Assembly (NCBI GenBank): GCA_902778255.1
Contig: CACYXD010000003.1
Location: 62,001-126,000 of the forward strand
Direction: 5' to 3'
Length of the DNA stretch: 64,000 nucleotides
From: an uncultured Prevotellaceae bacterium
GTDB lineage: Bacteria > Bacteroidota > Bacteroidia > Bacteroidales > Bacteroidaceae
Positions 34,073 to 43,182 of this stretch are shown here, piece after piece. The notes under the pieces were generated by a model, which worked only from the letters and a program-made list of their open reading frames with translations, searched no databases and was not told where the DNA came from. Position 1 is the first letter of the stretch, and every line of letters starts with the position of its first letter. Made by a program: the position numbers and the translations under genes.

Positions 34073-35842
34073 ATGAAGAAATATCTATTAATGATCGTTT
34101 CCAGCATGATGCTGGTGTCGTGTCTCGACACTATCATCTTGCCTGATGACAAGACTGTTGACGAAGATTTCTGGAAGACCAAACAGCAGGTGGGCTCAAT
34201 GGTGACGGCTGCATACGCAGCCATGGCATCTAATGATGTCATGGCGCATCTCTTGGTGTGGGGCGAATCCCGTACTGATGAAGTGCTGGGCCCGTCGTCG
34301 AATGTTGACAACAGCACTACAAAGACAGCCCTTGATGAAATATCAGCAGTGAATATACAGACCACGAATATGTTTGCACAGTGGACTTCCCTTTATACCG
34401 TTATCAACCGCTGTAATATCGTGCTTGATAGGGCAGAGGCTGTCATGTCGGAAGATCCCAACTATACACTTGGTGACTATCAGGTAGATCGTTCACAGAT
34501 GCTTGCCTTGCGTGCGTTATGCTATTTCTATCTGGTGCGTAATTTCCGTGACGTGCCTTATATTGCTGAGGCTTATATGAACAGCAGTCAGAATATGCAG
34601 ATTGCACAGTCTGCACCAGCCGTGGTGCTTCAACACTGTATTGATGATCTGGAGGAAGCTGCTCTGACTCCGCTTGATGCCCGTGGTTATACAACATCCG
34701 ACTGGCAACGCGTCGGTCGTTTCACAGCCGATGGTATCCATGCATTATTAGCAGATATTTATCTGTGGCGTGCCTCAGTGATGCATTCTCAGGCCGATTA
34801 TGACCGGTGTATAGACTATTGTAACAAGGTGATTGCCTCAAAACAGGAACAGCATGTGAAGGGACCCAACGAGACAGCAAAGGTCTATCCCTTGGCGAAC
34901 GCAACGGATCTCTATGAGAGACTCTTTGTTGAACAGAATGCCGAGGAGAGTATCTTTGAGTTGCAGTCGACGAGCAATACTGGCATCGGTCAGTATTATT
35001 ATAAGTATAAGAGTGCCAACACGAATGGTGGCGAGGGCTGGCTGAGGGCAACCACGATTTTCGCCAGCACCGCTTCTGTATATAATACAACGACCAGCCT
35101 GAGTGCTACAACGCTGTATTCGGCTGGTGATATGCGTTATTATTCAGCATGTTATATCCCCAGTGCTTCTGAGGCTTCTTATAGTATCCGTAAGATGATT
35201 ACGGAAAATACAGTGTCAGGCAAGACTGTAGCAACCTCACGTGATGATCTTGGCAATGGTGGATTGAATCGTAACCTGAACATCTATCGTCTGCCAGATG
35301 TGATGCTGATGAAGGCCGAGGCCTTGGTTCAGCAGGTGGATACACTGATGGCAAAGACTACACAAGACAGTCTGTTGCACACTGCATTCGAACTGGTGCA
35401 GGCCGTCAACAGCCGTGCGCTCCATCCCGATAATCAGGGTGACTCTATCCGTTGGTCATCGAACACGACGGCCACACGATTCAGCACCTTGAGTAAGGAT
35501 CAGTTTGAACAGCTCGTACTGCAGGAGCGTATGCGTGAGTTCTGTTTCGAGGGACGTCGCTGGTATGATCTGGTGCGATACAACTATCGCCATGTCAGTG
35601 GTGTTGACTACAACCGCACGCTGGCTGCCATCAATGAGGCCGGTGAGGAATTGCCTACCAATTACAAGGATATGCTGGTGTTGATGACCCGCAAGCGTGA
35701 TGATGCCAGTGGCGTTCAGGCCAAGATGGCTAATGAGGCATATCTGTATATGCCGATACCGAATAGTGATATCATTGTTTGTCCGCTCCTTCGTCAGAAC
35801 CCGGCTTACAAGGATACAAACGAATATGAGAAAAACTATTAA
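34073..35842 (+). CDS. SusD-like glycan-binding lipoprotein (first)
   Basis: The 589-residue lipoprotein (MKKYLLMIVSSMMLVSC, Cys19) is the extracellular lid of the preceding SusC. Family marks are the early 'VDEDFWKTKQQVGSMVTAAYAAM', the helical TPR region with 'LRALCYFYLVRNFRDVPYIAEAY' (~140-160), and the C-terminal 'QFEQLVLQERMREFCFEGRRWYDLVRYN' signature. A frame extension to TTG at 34064 exists; ATG at 34073 gives the correct lipoprotein start. An SSR-like A+T-rich stretch (GTTAATTGAAAATTGAAG) precedes the start. Confidence 0.95.
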   Translation: MKKYLLMIVSSMMLVSCLDTIILPDDKTVDEDFWKTKQQVGSMVTAAYAAMASNDVMAHLLVWGESRTDEVLGPSSNVDNSTTKTALDEISAVNIQTTNMFAQWTSLYTVINRCNIVLDRAEAVMSEDPNYTLGDYQVDRSQMLALRALCYFYLVRNFRDVPYIAEAYMNSSQNMQIAQSAPAVVLQHCIDDLEEAALTPLDARGYTTSDWQRVGRFTADGIHALLADIYLWRASVMHSQADYDRCIDYCNKVIASKQEQHVKGPNETAKVYPLANATDLYERLFVEQNAEESIFELQSTSNTGIGQYYYKYKSANTNGGEGWLRATTIFASTASVYNTTTSLSATTLYSAGDMRYYSACYIPSASEASYSIRKMITENTVSGKTVATSRDDLGNGGLNRNLNIYRLPDVMLMKAEALVQQVDTLMAKTTQDSLLHTAFELVQAVNSRALHPDNQGDSIRWSSNTTATRFSTLSKDQFEQLVLQERMREFCFEGRRWYDLVRYNYRHVSGVDYNRTLAAINEAGEELPTNYKDMLVLMTRKRDDASGVQAKMANEAYLYMPIPNSDIIVCPLLRQNPAYKDTNEYEKNY

Positions 35843-35860
35843 AGAAAAGGAGGATAGACA

Positions 35861-37999
35861 ATGAAGATCATGATTAAGAAATATATTTTTGGCTTGATGG
35901 GCTTTGTCGGTCTCATGGGACTTACGGGCTGTAATCCAGAGCCAGATGAGTCGGATCTGTTTACAGCCACAGGTGAGACAGCTGCCGATTATATCGCCCG
36001 CAAGTCAGAGCTCTCGTCATTCAATTATATATTGACACGTGTGGGACTGAATCGCAACCTGTCGGCATATGGTGGCTATACCTGTTTTATCCCCACCAAC
36101 GATGCGGTGGCAGAGTATGTAGATGCTCTGTATAATGATAGCGAGGCCCGCATACAGCATAATGGTATGACATCCAATTCGCTCGAGGGGCTGACTGACA
36201 GTTTGTGTAATGATATTGCGCGTTATCACCTGCTGGGGCATGTCAAGGCATCTGATGCACTCAGTACGATTGATTTGGGTGGCGCAAGTGGGTCTGTGAC
36301 TACTATGTTGCGTGTTCCTATTCCCTATGATGCCTCATCGGGTAAGGTGGTACTCAATAAGGTGGCAACTATCATCGAACCTGATAGCGTGGTTACCAAT
36401 GGTATTGTGCACGTAATCGATAAGGTGGTGCCTCGTAATACTCGTCTTATTAGTGAGGAGATAGAGAGAATCTCAGAATTCAGTATTTTTGCAGAGGCTC
36501 TGCGTCTTACAGGTTTGAAGGACTCCTTGACAAAGGTCGGTAAAGAAGTGAAATACACGATATCTGACTACATGGATGTCAATAGTAATGGTGACATAAC
36601 CGACCCTCTCTATCATCCTGATGAGTGCAAGGTAATGTATACTATTTTTGCAGAGCCTGACTCTATTATGCGGCTCAATGGTATCAATGATATCAATGGC
36701 TTAATACAATATGCCAATAACGTATATGGAAATGCGGCCAACTGGTATGATTACTTGACGGAGACAGGGAACACTGTAAGTACGGGCACTGACTATGAAA
36801 ACCGTTTCAATGCGTTGAATATGTTTGTGGCCTACCACATCCTCTATGCCGGTATGCCAGAAGATGAGATGGTCTATGAAAACAGTACCAAGTGGCAGAA
36901 GGCCAAAACTTGGAACTACGTCAATGGGGGGCAGCCTTACGACTACTATGAGACCATGCTGCCCAATACTATTCTGAAGATATGGCAACCTCAGCCTCTT
37001 GTTGGTCGTAAATCGCTGTTTATCAATCGTTACATCACCTTTAATACCCTGACTGATGAACTCGGTACCATGGGTAGTGCAGGGATGCACCAGGAGGTAT
37101 TCAAGGGTGTGAAGATTAACCGCACCAGTGACAAAGCTAATGGTGTGCAGAATTGGAATGTGCAGACCTTCAACGGCTATATTCACTCTCTGCAGGGTAT
37201 GCTGGTATATGATGCACAGGTACCAAAAGGAGTGCTCCATGAGCGCTTACGCTTTGATTCTACGACGTTCTTGCCAGAGTTTATCAACAACGGTTATCGT
37301 ATGTCTAACTCAACGGAGATATCTGCACTGAACAGTGGTGGCAGTGGTGCCCGTGTAGCTTTCCCGCTCAATTTCTTTGACAATGTAGTGAGCTATACGC
37401 CAGATAACCGCTTCCGTTATAATATCAAGGGACAGTATAATGCCTATCAAAGTGACACCTTCCAGGGATGGGGCGACTACGATTTGGCCATTAAGTTGCC
37501 ACCATTGCCAACTAATACCTATGAGTTCCGTATCTTCTACACCCCAATGGGACATGGTGGCATGATGCAGTTCTATATGGGCTCATCCAGCAGCATACAG
37601 TCGATGATGGCTCTGGATATCCCACTTGATGTGCGTATTGATAAGTCAGACCCCCGTATTGGATCTACACCGTTCTATGAAGAGGACGACCTGGGTGTCT
37701 CTTCTGATGCCTCCCTGCGCAACCGTGGTTATATGCGTGGCTTGTTCTGCTATGTGGATCACCCAGACTATGGTGATGGCAATGCTACCGATCATAATAT
37801 GCGCTCGGATGCCCGTAATGCCTCGTTCCGTAAAATCATGGGACGTATCCAGATGAAGCAGAGTGAAGAACACTGGTTCCGTATCAAGAATGTGATTCCT
37901 AACGATGGTAATCTGGCCCGTAAGTGGCAGTTTGACTATATAGAGTTTGTTCCCATTGATGTTGTTGACAACGACACCTACTCGGAGGACTGGTACTAA
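35861..37999 (+). CDS. Fasciclin-like outer-membrane lipoprotein (second)
   Basis: The 712-residue protein has a lipoprotein signal peptide ending LMGLTGC. It contains FAS1 features: 'LSSFNYILTRVGLNRNLSAYGGYTCFIPTNDAV' (~52-85), 'ARYHLLGHV' and 'GIVHVIDKVVPRN' (~185). A C-terminal beta-rich domain (~500-700) contains 'YEFRIFYTPMGHGGMMQFYMG'. Unusually for this genome the start is preceded by an excellent Shine-Dalgarno match (AGGAGG, 35848-35853) seven bases from the ATG. It lies directly after the first SusD and is likely the operon's surface glycan-binding partner. Confidence 0.8.
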   Translation: MKIMIKKYIFGLMGFVGLMGLTGCNPEPDESDLFTATGETAADYIARKSELSSFNYILTRVGLNRNLSAYGGYTCFIPTNDAVAEYVDALYNDSEARIQHNGMTSNSLEGLTDSLCNDIARYHLLGHVKASDALSTIDLGGASGSVTTMLRVPIPYDASSGKVVLNKVATIIEPDSVVTNGIVHVIDKVVPRNTRLISEEIERISEFSIFAEALRLTGLKDSLTKVGKEVKYTISDYMDVNSNGDITDPLYHPDECKVMYTIFAEPDSIMRLNGINDINGLIQYANNVYGNAANWYDYLTETGNTVSTGTDYENRFNALNMFVAYHILYAGMPEDEMVYENSTKWQKAKTWNYVNGGQPYDYYETMLPNTILKIWQPQPLVGRKSLFINRYITFNTLTDELGTMGSAGMHQEVFKGVKINRTSDKANGVQNWNVQTFNGYIHSLQGMLVYDAQVPKGVLHERLRFDSTTFLPEFINNGYRMSNSTEISALNSGGSGARVAFPLNFFDNVVSYTPDNRFRYNIKGQYNAYQSDTFQGWGDYDLAIKLPPLPTNTYEFRIFYTPMGHGGMMQFYMGSSSSIQSMMALDIPLDVRIDKSDPRIGSTPFYEEDDLGVSSDASLRNRGYMRGLFCYVDHPDYGDGNATDHNMRSDARNASFRKIMGRIQMKQSEEHWFRIKNVIPNDGNLARKWQFDYIEFVPIDVVDNDTYSEDWY

Positions 38000-38032
38000 A
38001 GAATTAAGAATTAAGAGTTAAGAATTGATTCT

Positions 38033-39808
38033 ATGAAGAAGAATAAATATATAGGTATTGTGATGTTGGCAGCTGGTATGTTTGCTGCCACATCCTGCTC
38101 CGACTATGCGGACTACAACGAGGTGCCTGTAGATAATAGTGGCGCAGGTAGTCAGACCTTGTGGGAGAATATTTCACAGGATAATCAGTTGAGCGATTTT
38201 GCTGATTTGGTGAAACGTACAGGCTTTGATTCCTATCTTAACACACCGCGTTCGCTGACAATCTGGGCACCGGTAAATGGATCGTTCGACAAGTCTGTCT
38301 ATGACAATATGAGCGATGAGAATGTGCTTAAGCAGTTTGTGAAAAGTCATATCGCTGAGTATGGTCACCTGGCTACTGGAAAGATTGATGAGCGTGTGCG
38401 TATGCTCAACGACAAGTCTTTTGAGTTCTCGGGCGAAGGTTCTTATACCTTCGACGGTATATCCGTCAGTCAGCCAAACCTGCCAAGTTCCAATGGCGTA
38501 ATGCATGTCATTAACGGCTCGGCACGATTCCTCCCCAACCTTTACGAATATCTCAAGGTGGGCGACAGCATTAATATGCTCCGTGACCACTTCATGCGCT
38601 ATGAGTCGGTAACACTTGACACCAAGGCATCTGTCAAGGGCCCGATGGTGAATGGTATTCAGACTTATGTCGATTCGGTGATGGTCACATCCAATTCACT
38701 GATTAATCAGTTGAATGCCCGACTGACCAATGAAGACAGCTCTTACACGTTCATCCTTCCTACAGACAAAGCCTTTCAGGAGATGTATGACAGAATAAAG
38801 CCCTACTATAACTTCATCTCTGCCACTAAGGTACATGACGTGGAGAATTATAGTAGTGCCAGCGCCACGAATACGAAGACATCACCAACTATCAATGCTT
38901 CGTATATGACAGACTCACTGGTACGCCGTACTATTATTCGCAATCTTGTTTATAGCAATAATGATATGTATAACCAGTGGTTGGTAGGCAAAGGCGAATT
39001 CCTTGACACTGTTCGTTCAACGACGCGAAACAAATTCTCGAATCCCAAGGAGCTCCTTGAAACGAATACCATTGGCGAGCCAATTCGGATGAGTAATGGT
39101 TATGGCCGACTGGTTGACAGTTTGGCTTTCTATCATTGGGAGACCTTCTGTCCAGACTTGGTCTTTGAGCCGCGCCATTATATGGTAAAACTCTTCCCTG
39201 CATCGGCTCAGATGAGTACCATTAGGACCTATAATCCTGATGGTAGCCCGCTGACATGGCTTTTTGGTGAGGATACAGAGTTGACGGAATACCGCTTTGG
39301 ATGGATCTCGCCTGGTGGTGACCGTGTAAAACCCGAATTCTTCATCGCTCTGCCCAATGTAATGTCAACTACTTATAACTTCTACGTGGTGTTCATGCCG
39401 TCATCTATAAGCTATGGTGGCGGTGGCGTGGACAATCATCCTAACTGGTTGAACTTCCAATTGAATTATTGCACGGCAAAGGGAGCTACTGAAACCTACT
39501 GCTTCAGCAAGGCCTATGCAGATGCTTTACTCTCGGGCGACAAACTGCCTGCTATACCGACAAGTGTTGGCACTACGACGGCTTTCAAGAATGACCCGTC
39601 AAAGACCGATACTGTGTTTATTGGACGATTTACCTTCCCCGTTAATTATAGTGGCTTGGGAGATGAATATTATCCCAGTTTGAGAGTGTCGTCCCCTATA
39701 AGTGTGTTAAACGACACCCAGTTGGCCATGTATAGCCGTGATGTTCGCATTGCCGCTATCCTGTTGCGTCCTGTGGAATTGGAAGAATTTGAAGCTAAAA
39801 ACAAATGA
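38033..39808 (+). CDS. Fasciclin-like outer-membrane lipoprotein (third)
   Basis: The 591-residue lipoprotein (signal ending MFAATSC) has a FAS1 unit 'LSDFADLVKRTGFDSYLNTPRSLTIWAPVNGSFDKSVY' (~53-90) with 'FVKSHIAEYGH' and 'GVMHVINGSARFLPNLYEYL' closing it. A second unit around 210-260 has 'YTFILPTDKAFQEMYDRIKPYY'. The C-terminal domain (~420-580) contains 'TYNFYVVFMPSS', matching the beta-rich C-domain of the protein at 35861. Its stop overlaps the ATG of the second SusC (ATGA), so it is translationally tied to that pair. The intergenic space upstream is a GAATTAA-type short tandem repeat. Confidence 0.8.
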   Translation: MKKNKYIGIVMLAAGMFAATSCSDYADYNEVPVDNSGAGSQTLWENISQDNQLSDFADLVKRTGFDSYLNTPRSLTIWAPVNGSFDKSVYDNMSDENVLKQFVKSHIAEYGHLATGKIDERVRMLNDKSFEFSGEGSYTFDGISVSQPNLPSSNGVMHVINGSARFLPNLYEYLKVGDSINMLRDHFMRYESVTLDTKASVKGPMVNGIQTYVDSVMVTSNSLINQLNARLTNEDSSYTFILPTDKAFQEMYDRIKPYYNFISATKVHDVENYSSASATNTKTSPTINASYMTDSLVRRTIIRNLVYSNNDMYNQWLVGKGEFLDTVRSTTRNKFSNPKELLETNTIGEPIRMSNGYGRLVDSLAFYHWETFCPDLVFEPRHYMVKLFPASAQMSTIRTYNPDGSPLTWLFGEDTELTEYRFGWISPGGDRVKPEFFIALPNVMSTTYNFYVVFMPSSISYGGGGVDNHPNWLNFQLNYCTAKGATETYCFSKAYADALLSGDKLPAIPTSVGTTTAFKNDPSKTDTVFIGRFTFPVNYSGLGDEYYPSLRVSSPISVLNDTQLAMYSRDVRIAAILLRPVELEEFEAKNK

Positions 39809-42800
39809 AGATGAAGAGCATCCTATTTAATCTTTGGCAGACAGCCAGTCAGAGACTGCTGTTCTGTGTAATGGTATCCTTTATAGGCACCTTGCCCATG
39901 GCAGCCCAGACAGAGGATGATGAGATAGAAGAGGAAGTGGAGGTTTCTGTCAAGCAACCAGCCAGAAAGGCCGTTAAGGAAAACTATCCTTTGGTCACAT
40001 TGCGTGGTATCGTTAATGAAAAGGCGACAGGTAAGCCACTCTCTGGTATTCAGTTGCAGGCATTAGGCCATCAGCGCTACACCTCCATGACCGATGAGGA
40101 TGGTATGTTTACCATCCGTGTACCAGAGTTTACGACGGCACTCTATGTCCATGCACAAGGTTATGCCTCACAGCAAGTTGCAGTGGTGGCTGGTGACACG
40201 GCGAAGTATATTGCCATTAACATGCTGAGCGATAAGTTTCAGCCTATGTATGATAAAGGCACTAACTATACCGCAAAGAGTACGGCAACAATTAACCGTT
40301 TTGGTGTAACCGTTGATAACGAGATATCCAGTAAGCTTGGAGCTGATGTGCGTACCGTGATGCGGTCTGCTGCCCTTGATGGAGGAGCCTTGATGTTTAT
40401 CCGTGGCCTTAACAGTATCACTGCAGATGCTCAGCCCTTGATTATTATTGATGGTATTGAGCAGGATATGCAGCGCGACCGCTATTCGTTGCACGATGGC
40501 CAGTTCAATAATATCCTGGCAAATATCTCACCCGATGACATTGAGAAGGTGACAGTACTAAAGAATGCTACTGCCCTTTATGGTGCCCGTGGTGCTAATG
40601 GCGTGATACTCATTGAAACTAAGCGTGGAAAGTCGATGGCTACCCGTATTGATGCCAATATCTCTGCTGGGGTTACGTTTGTTCCTAAGACTCCCACGAT
40701 GATGGATGCCACCCAATATCGTAACTATGTGACCGAACTGTTGGGTACTGTCAGTGGTATCAGGGATAAGCAGATAGACTTCCATTTCCTTGACGATACA
40801 CCCTATCGTGATGCAACGGGTAAGGTAACTAATTATTACTATTACGACTATCACAACAACACAGATTGGACTGATGAGATTTATCGTTCGGCGTTGACCC
40901 AGAACTACAGTATTAATGTGCAGGGTGGTGACGATGTGGGTATGTATAACCTGTCAGTAGGTTATTCCGATGCCCAATATACTGCTGATAAAAACGGTTT
41001 CAATCGTATGAATGTGCGTTTCAATACAGATATTAGCATTCTCTATAATCTGGATACGAAGTTTGATATCTCGATAGCACGTACAGCGAACGATGTGTTC
41101 GACAATGGTATGCCAGCTGACTTCTCAACAGGTACCGTGGTATCGCCTACGGCTCTGGCATTGCTCAAGTCGCCGCTGGTATCGCCTTATCAGTATAATG
41201 CCTTGCTCAATGGCGGACAGGGCGGCTACTCTTCATTGCTGTCAAGCTATGATGATATTTTTTCTCAGTTGACCAATGCCTATTCACTTGCCAACCCTCT
41301 GTCCATCCTTGAACATGGTGAAGGTAAGAACAAGAATCATGCTGAGAATACCTATTTCAATGTACATATTGAGCCTGTCTATAAGATCTCTACTGACTTG
41401 AAACTGACGGGAATGTTCAGCTATACGCTCAACCGTAATGCCCAGCGTTATTTCCGTCCTTATACAGGCGTGCCTTCATATAATATAGCAGGTGTTGGAC
41501 GTGTCTATGCTAAGACACAGTCAATGTTTGCCAAGGAGAATAATTTCGTAGGAAAGCTCCAATTAGACTGGGCTCATCAATTTGGTAAGCACAGCTTGGC
41601 AGCCTTTGCAGGAACGCGCTATAACACCTTCTCATACGACTGTAATGACGTCAGTGTACAGGCTACTGGTGAAACGAGCGACAAGAGTCCCTCAGTGGGA
41701 TGGTCGGGCTTCCGCAGCATCCTTGGTGCCAATGACGAATGGACACAGATACAGTGGTATGGTAATGTGGATTATAATTACATGAACCGCTACTTTGCCA
41801 CTATCTCGCTTTTGGGTGAGGCAAACAGCCGCTTTGGTGAGAATGCTGATGGACTGGGACTGTTTGGCGTGAAATGGGCTATCTTCCCTAGTGTGCAGTT
41901 GGGTTGGGTGATGACTAACGAGAACTGGTTCCCGAAAAACATTGGTGTCAACTATCTGCGTCTGAATGCAGGCTTTGACGTCAGTGGTAATGATGGCATC
42001 TCAAACTATGCTGCCCGTACCAGTTATACGACGGTACGTTATAATAACGGTGCCATTGGAACGCAGTTGACCAATGTAGGTAATGATAAGATTCAGTGGG
42101 AGACAACCAAGAAGATCAATCTGGGACTTCAGGCCTATCTCGTTGACAACCGTATCGGTGTGAAGTTTGACTACTTCCTTCACAAAACCGACAACCTGCT
42201 GATGCAGAAAGCATTCTCTAACCCCATTGGCGGTATCAACCGTTATTGGAGTAATGGCGGCAAACTGCAGAACGAAGGCTTCGAGACCACTGTAACCTTC
42301 AAGCCTATTGTCGGCAAAGACTGGAATATGGAGGTGGGCGCTTCTGTGGGCCACTATAAGAATAAGGTGACGGAGTTGCCAGATGGTAGCTACACATCGT
42401 CTGTTTATGGCGACAACAATATCCTAACATCAGAGAATCATCCTGTAGCACTGTTCTACGGCTATCGGACTGCCGGTGTGCTGAAGGATGATGCTGCGGC
42501 AAAGGCTGCCGGCAACGGTACCTATCTTTATATGGAAGATAATGCTGGTAATGCCCATAACTTTGTTGCTGGTGATATCCATTTCGTTGACCTGAACAAT
42601 GATGGGAAAATTGACGAACAGGACAAGACCGTGATAGGCGATCCTAATCCCGACATTTATGGTAACATCTTTATCAACACGAGTTGGAAGAATTTCACTT
42701 TGAACATAGGCTTTAATTATTCGCTGGGCAATGACGTGTACAACTATCAGCGCATGGTGCTGAACAGCGGTTCAAACTTCTACAACCAGCAGGTGGCAGA

Positions 42801-43146
42801 GGTAGGACGCTGGCGCTATGAGGGTCAGCAGGCTGAACTGCCGCGTGCCACCTACGGTGACCCAATGGGCAACAACCGCTTCAGCGACCGTTGGATAGAG
42901 GATGGCAGCTATCTGCGTCTGAAGACAGTCCGCCTGAATTATCAGGTTCCTATTCCTGAGTCATGGACAGACTGGTTGCAGGGCCTCTCTGTATGGGTTG
43001 AGGGTCAGAACCTGGTAACCTTCACCAAGTATCTGGGCACTGATCCAGAATTCTCTATCGGCAGTGGTGTGATGTATCAGGGTATTGACTGTGGTAACCT
43101 GTCACAGAGCCGTACGCTTCTCGCTGGTGTGAAGATCAACCTGTAA
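39805..43146 (+). CDS. SusC-like TonB-dependent outer-membrane transporter (second)
   Basis: The 1113-residue protein has a long N-region and signal peptide (LLFCVMVSFIGTLPMAAQ). An acidic stretch follows (EDDEIEEEVEV), then a carboxypeptidase-regulatory-like domain (~65-145, 'VTLRGIVNEKATGKPLSGIQLQ'). The plug domain (~165-285) shows 'SAALDGGALMFIRGLNSITADAQPLIIIDGIEQ' and 'KVTVLKNATALYGARGANG', and is followed by the barrel. The sequence diverges strongly from the first SusC, so the pair is not a recent duplication and may take different oligosaccharides. The C-terminus 'SRTLLAGVKINL' is a usual barrel end. It overlaps the preceding lipoprotein gene by four bases. Confidence 0.95.
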   Translation: MKMKSILFNLWQTASQRLLFCVMVSFIGTLPMAAQTEDDEIEEEVEVSVKQPARKAVKENYPLVTLRGIVNEKATGKPLSGIQLQALGHQRYTSMTDEDGMFTIRVPEFTTALYVHAQGYASQQVAVVAGDTAKYIAINMLSDKFQPMYDKGTNYTAKSTATINRFGVTVDNEISSKLGADVRTVMRSAALDGGALMFIRGLNSITADAQPLIIIDGIEQDMQRDRYSLHDGQFNNILANISPDDIEKVTVLKNATALYGARGANGVILIETKRGKSMATRIDANISAGVTFVPKTPTMMDATQYRNYVTELLGTVSGIRDKQIDFHFLDDTPYRDATGKVTNYYYYDYHNNTDWTDEIYRSALTQNYSINVQGGDDVGMYNLSVGYSDAQYTADKNGFNRMNVRFNTDISILYNLDTKFDISIARTANDVFDNGMPADFSTGTVVSPTALALLKSPLVSPYQYNALLNGGQGGYSSLLSSYDDIFSQLTNAYSLANPLSILEHGEGKNKNHAENTYFNVHIEPVYKISTDLKLTGMFSYTLNRNAQRYFRPYTGVPSYNIAGVGRVYAKTQSMFAKENNFVGKLQLDWAHQFGKHSLAAFAGTRYNTFSYDCNDVSVQATGETSDKSPSVGWSGFRSILGANDEWTQIQWYGNVDYNYMNRYFATISLLGEANSRFGENADGLGLFGVKWAIFPSVQLGWVMTNENWFPKNIGVNYLRLNAGFDVSGNDGISNYAARTSYTTVRYNNGAIGTQLTNVGNDKIQWETTKKINLGLQAYLVDNRIGVKFDYFLHKTDNLLMQKAFSNPIGGINRYWSNGGKLQNEGFETTVTFKPIVGKDWNMEVGASVGHYKNKVTELPDGSYTSSVYGDNNILTSENHPVALFYGYRTAGVLKDDAAAKAAGNGTYLYMEDNAGNAHNFVAGDIHFVDLNNDGKIDEQDKTVIGDPNPDIYGNIFINTSWKNFTLNIGFNYSLGNDVYNYQRMVLNSGSNFYNQQVAEVGRWRYEGQQAELPRATYGDPMGNNRFSDRWIEDGSYLRLKTVRLNYQVPIPESWTDWLQGLSVWVEGQNLVTFTKYLGTDPEFSIGSGVMYQGIDCGNLSQSRTLLAGVKINL

Positions 43147-43182
43147 TCGAAATTGAAAATTGAAAATTGAAAATTGAAAATT
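43147..43182 (+). repeat. 7-bp tandem repeat before the second susD-like start
   Basis: The intercistronic gap consists almost entirely of (AATTGAA)-type heptamers repeated four to five times and ends directly at the ATG at 43183. Copy-number change would alter the distance and A+T content immediately upstream of the start codon. Confidence 0.8.
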
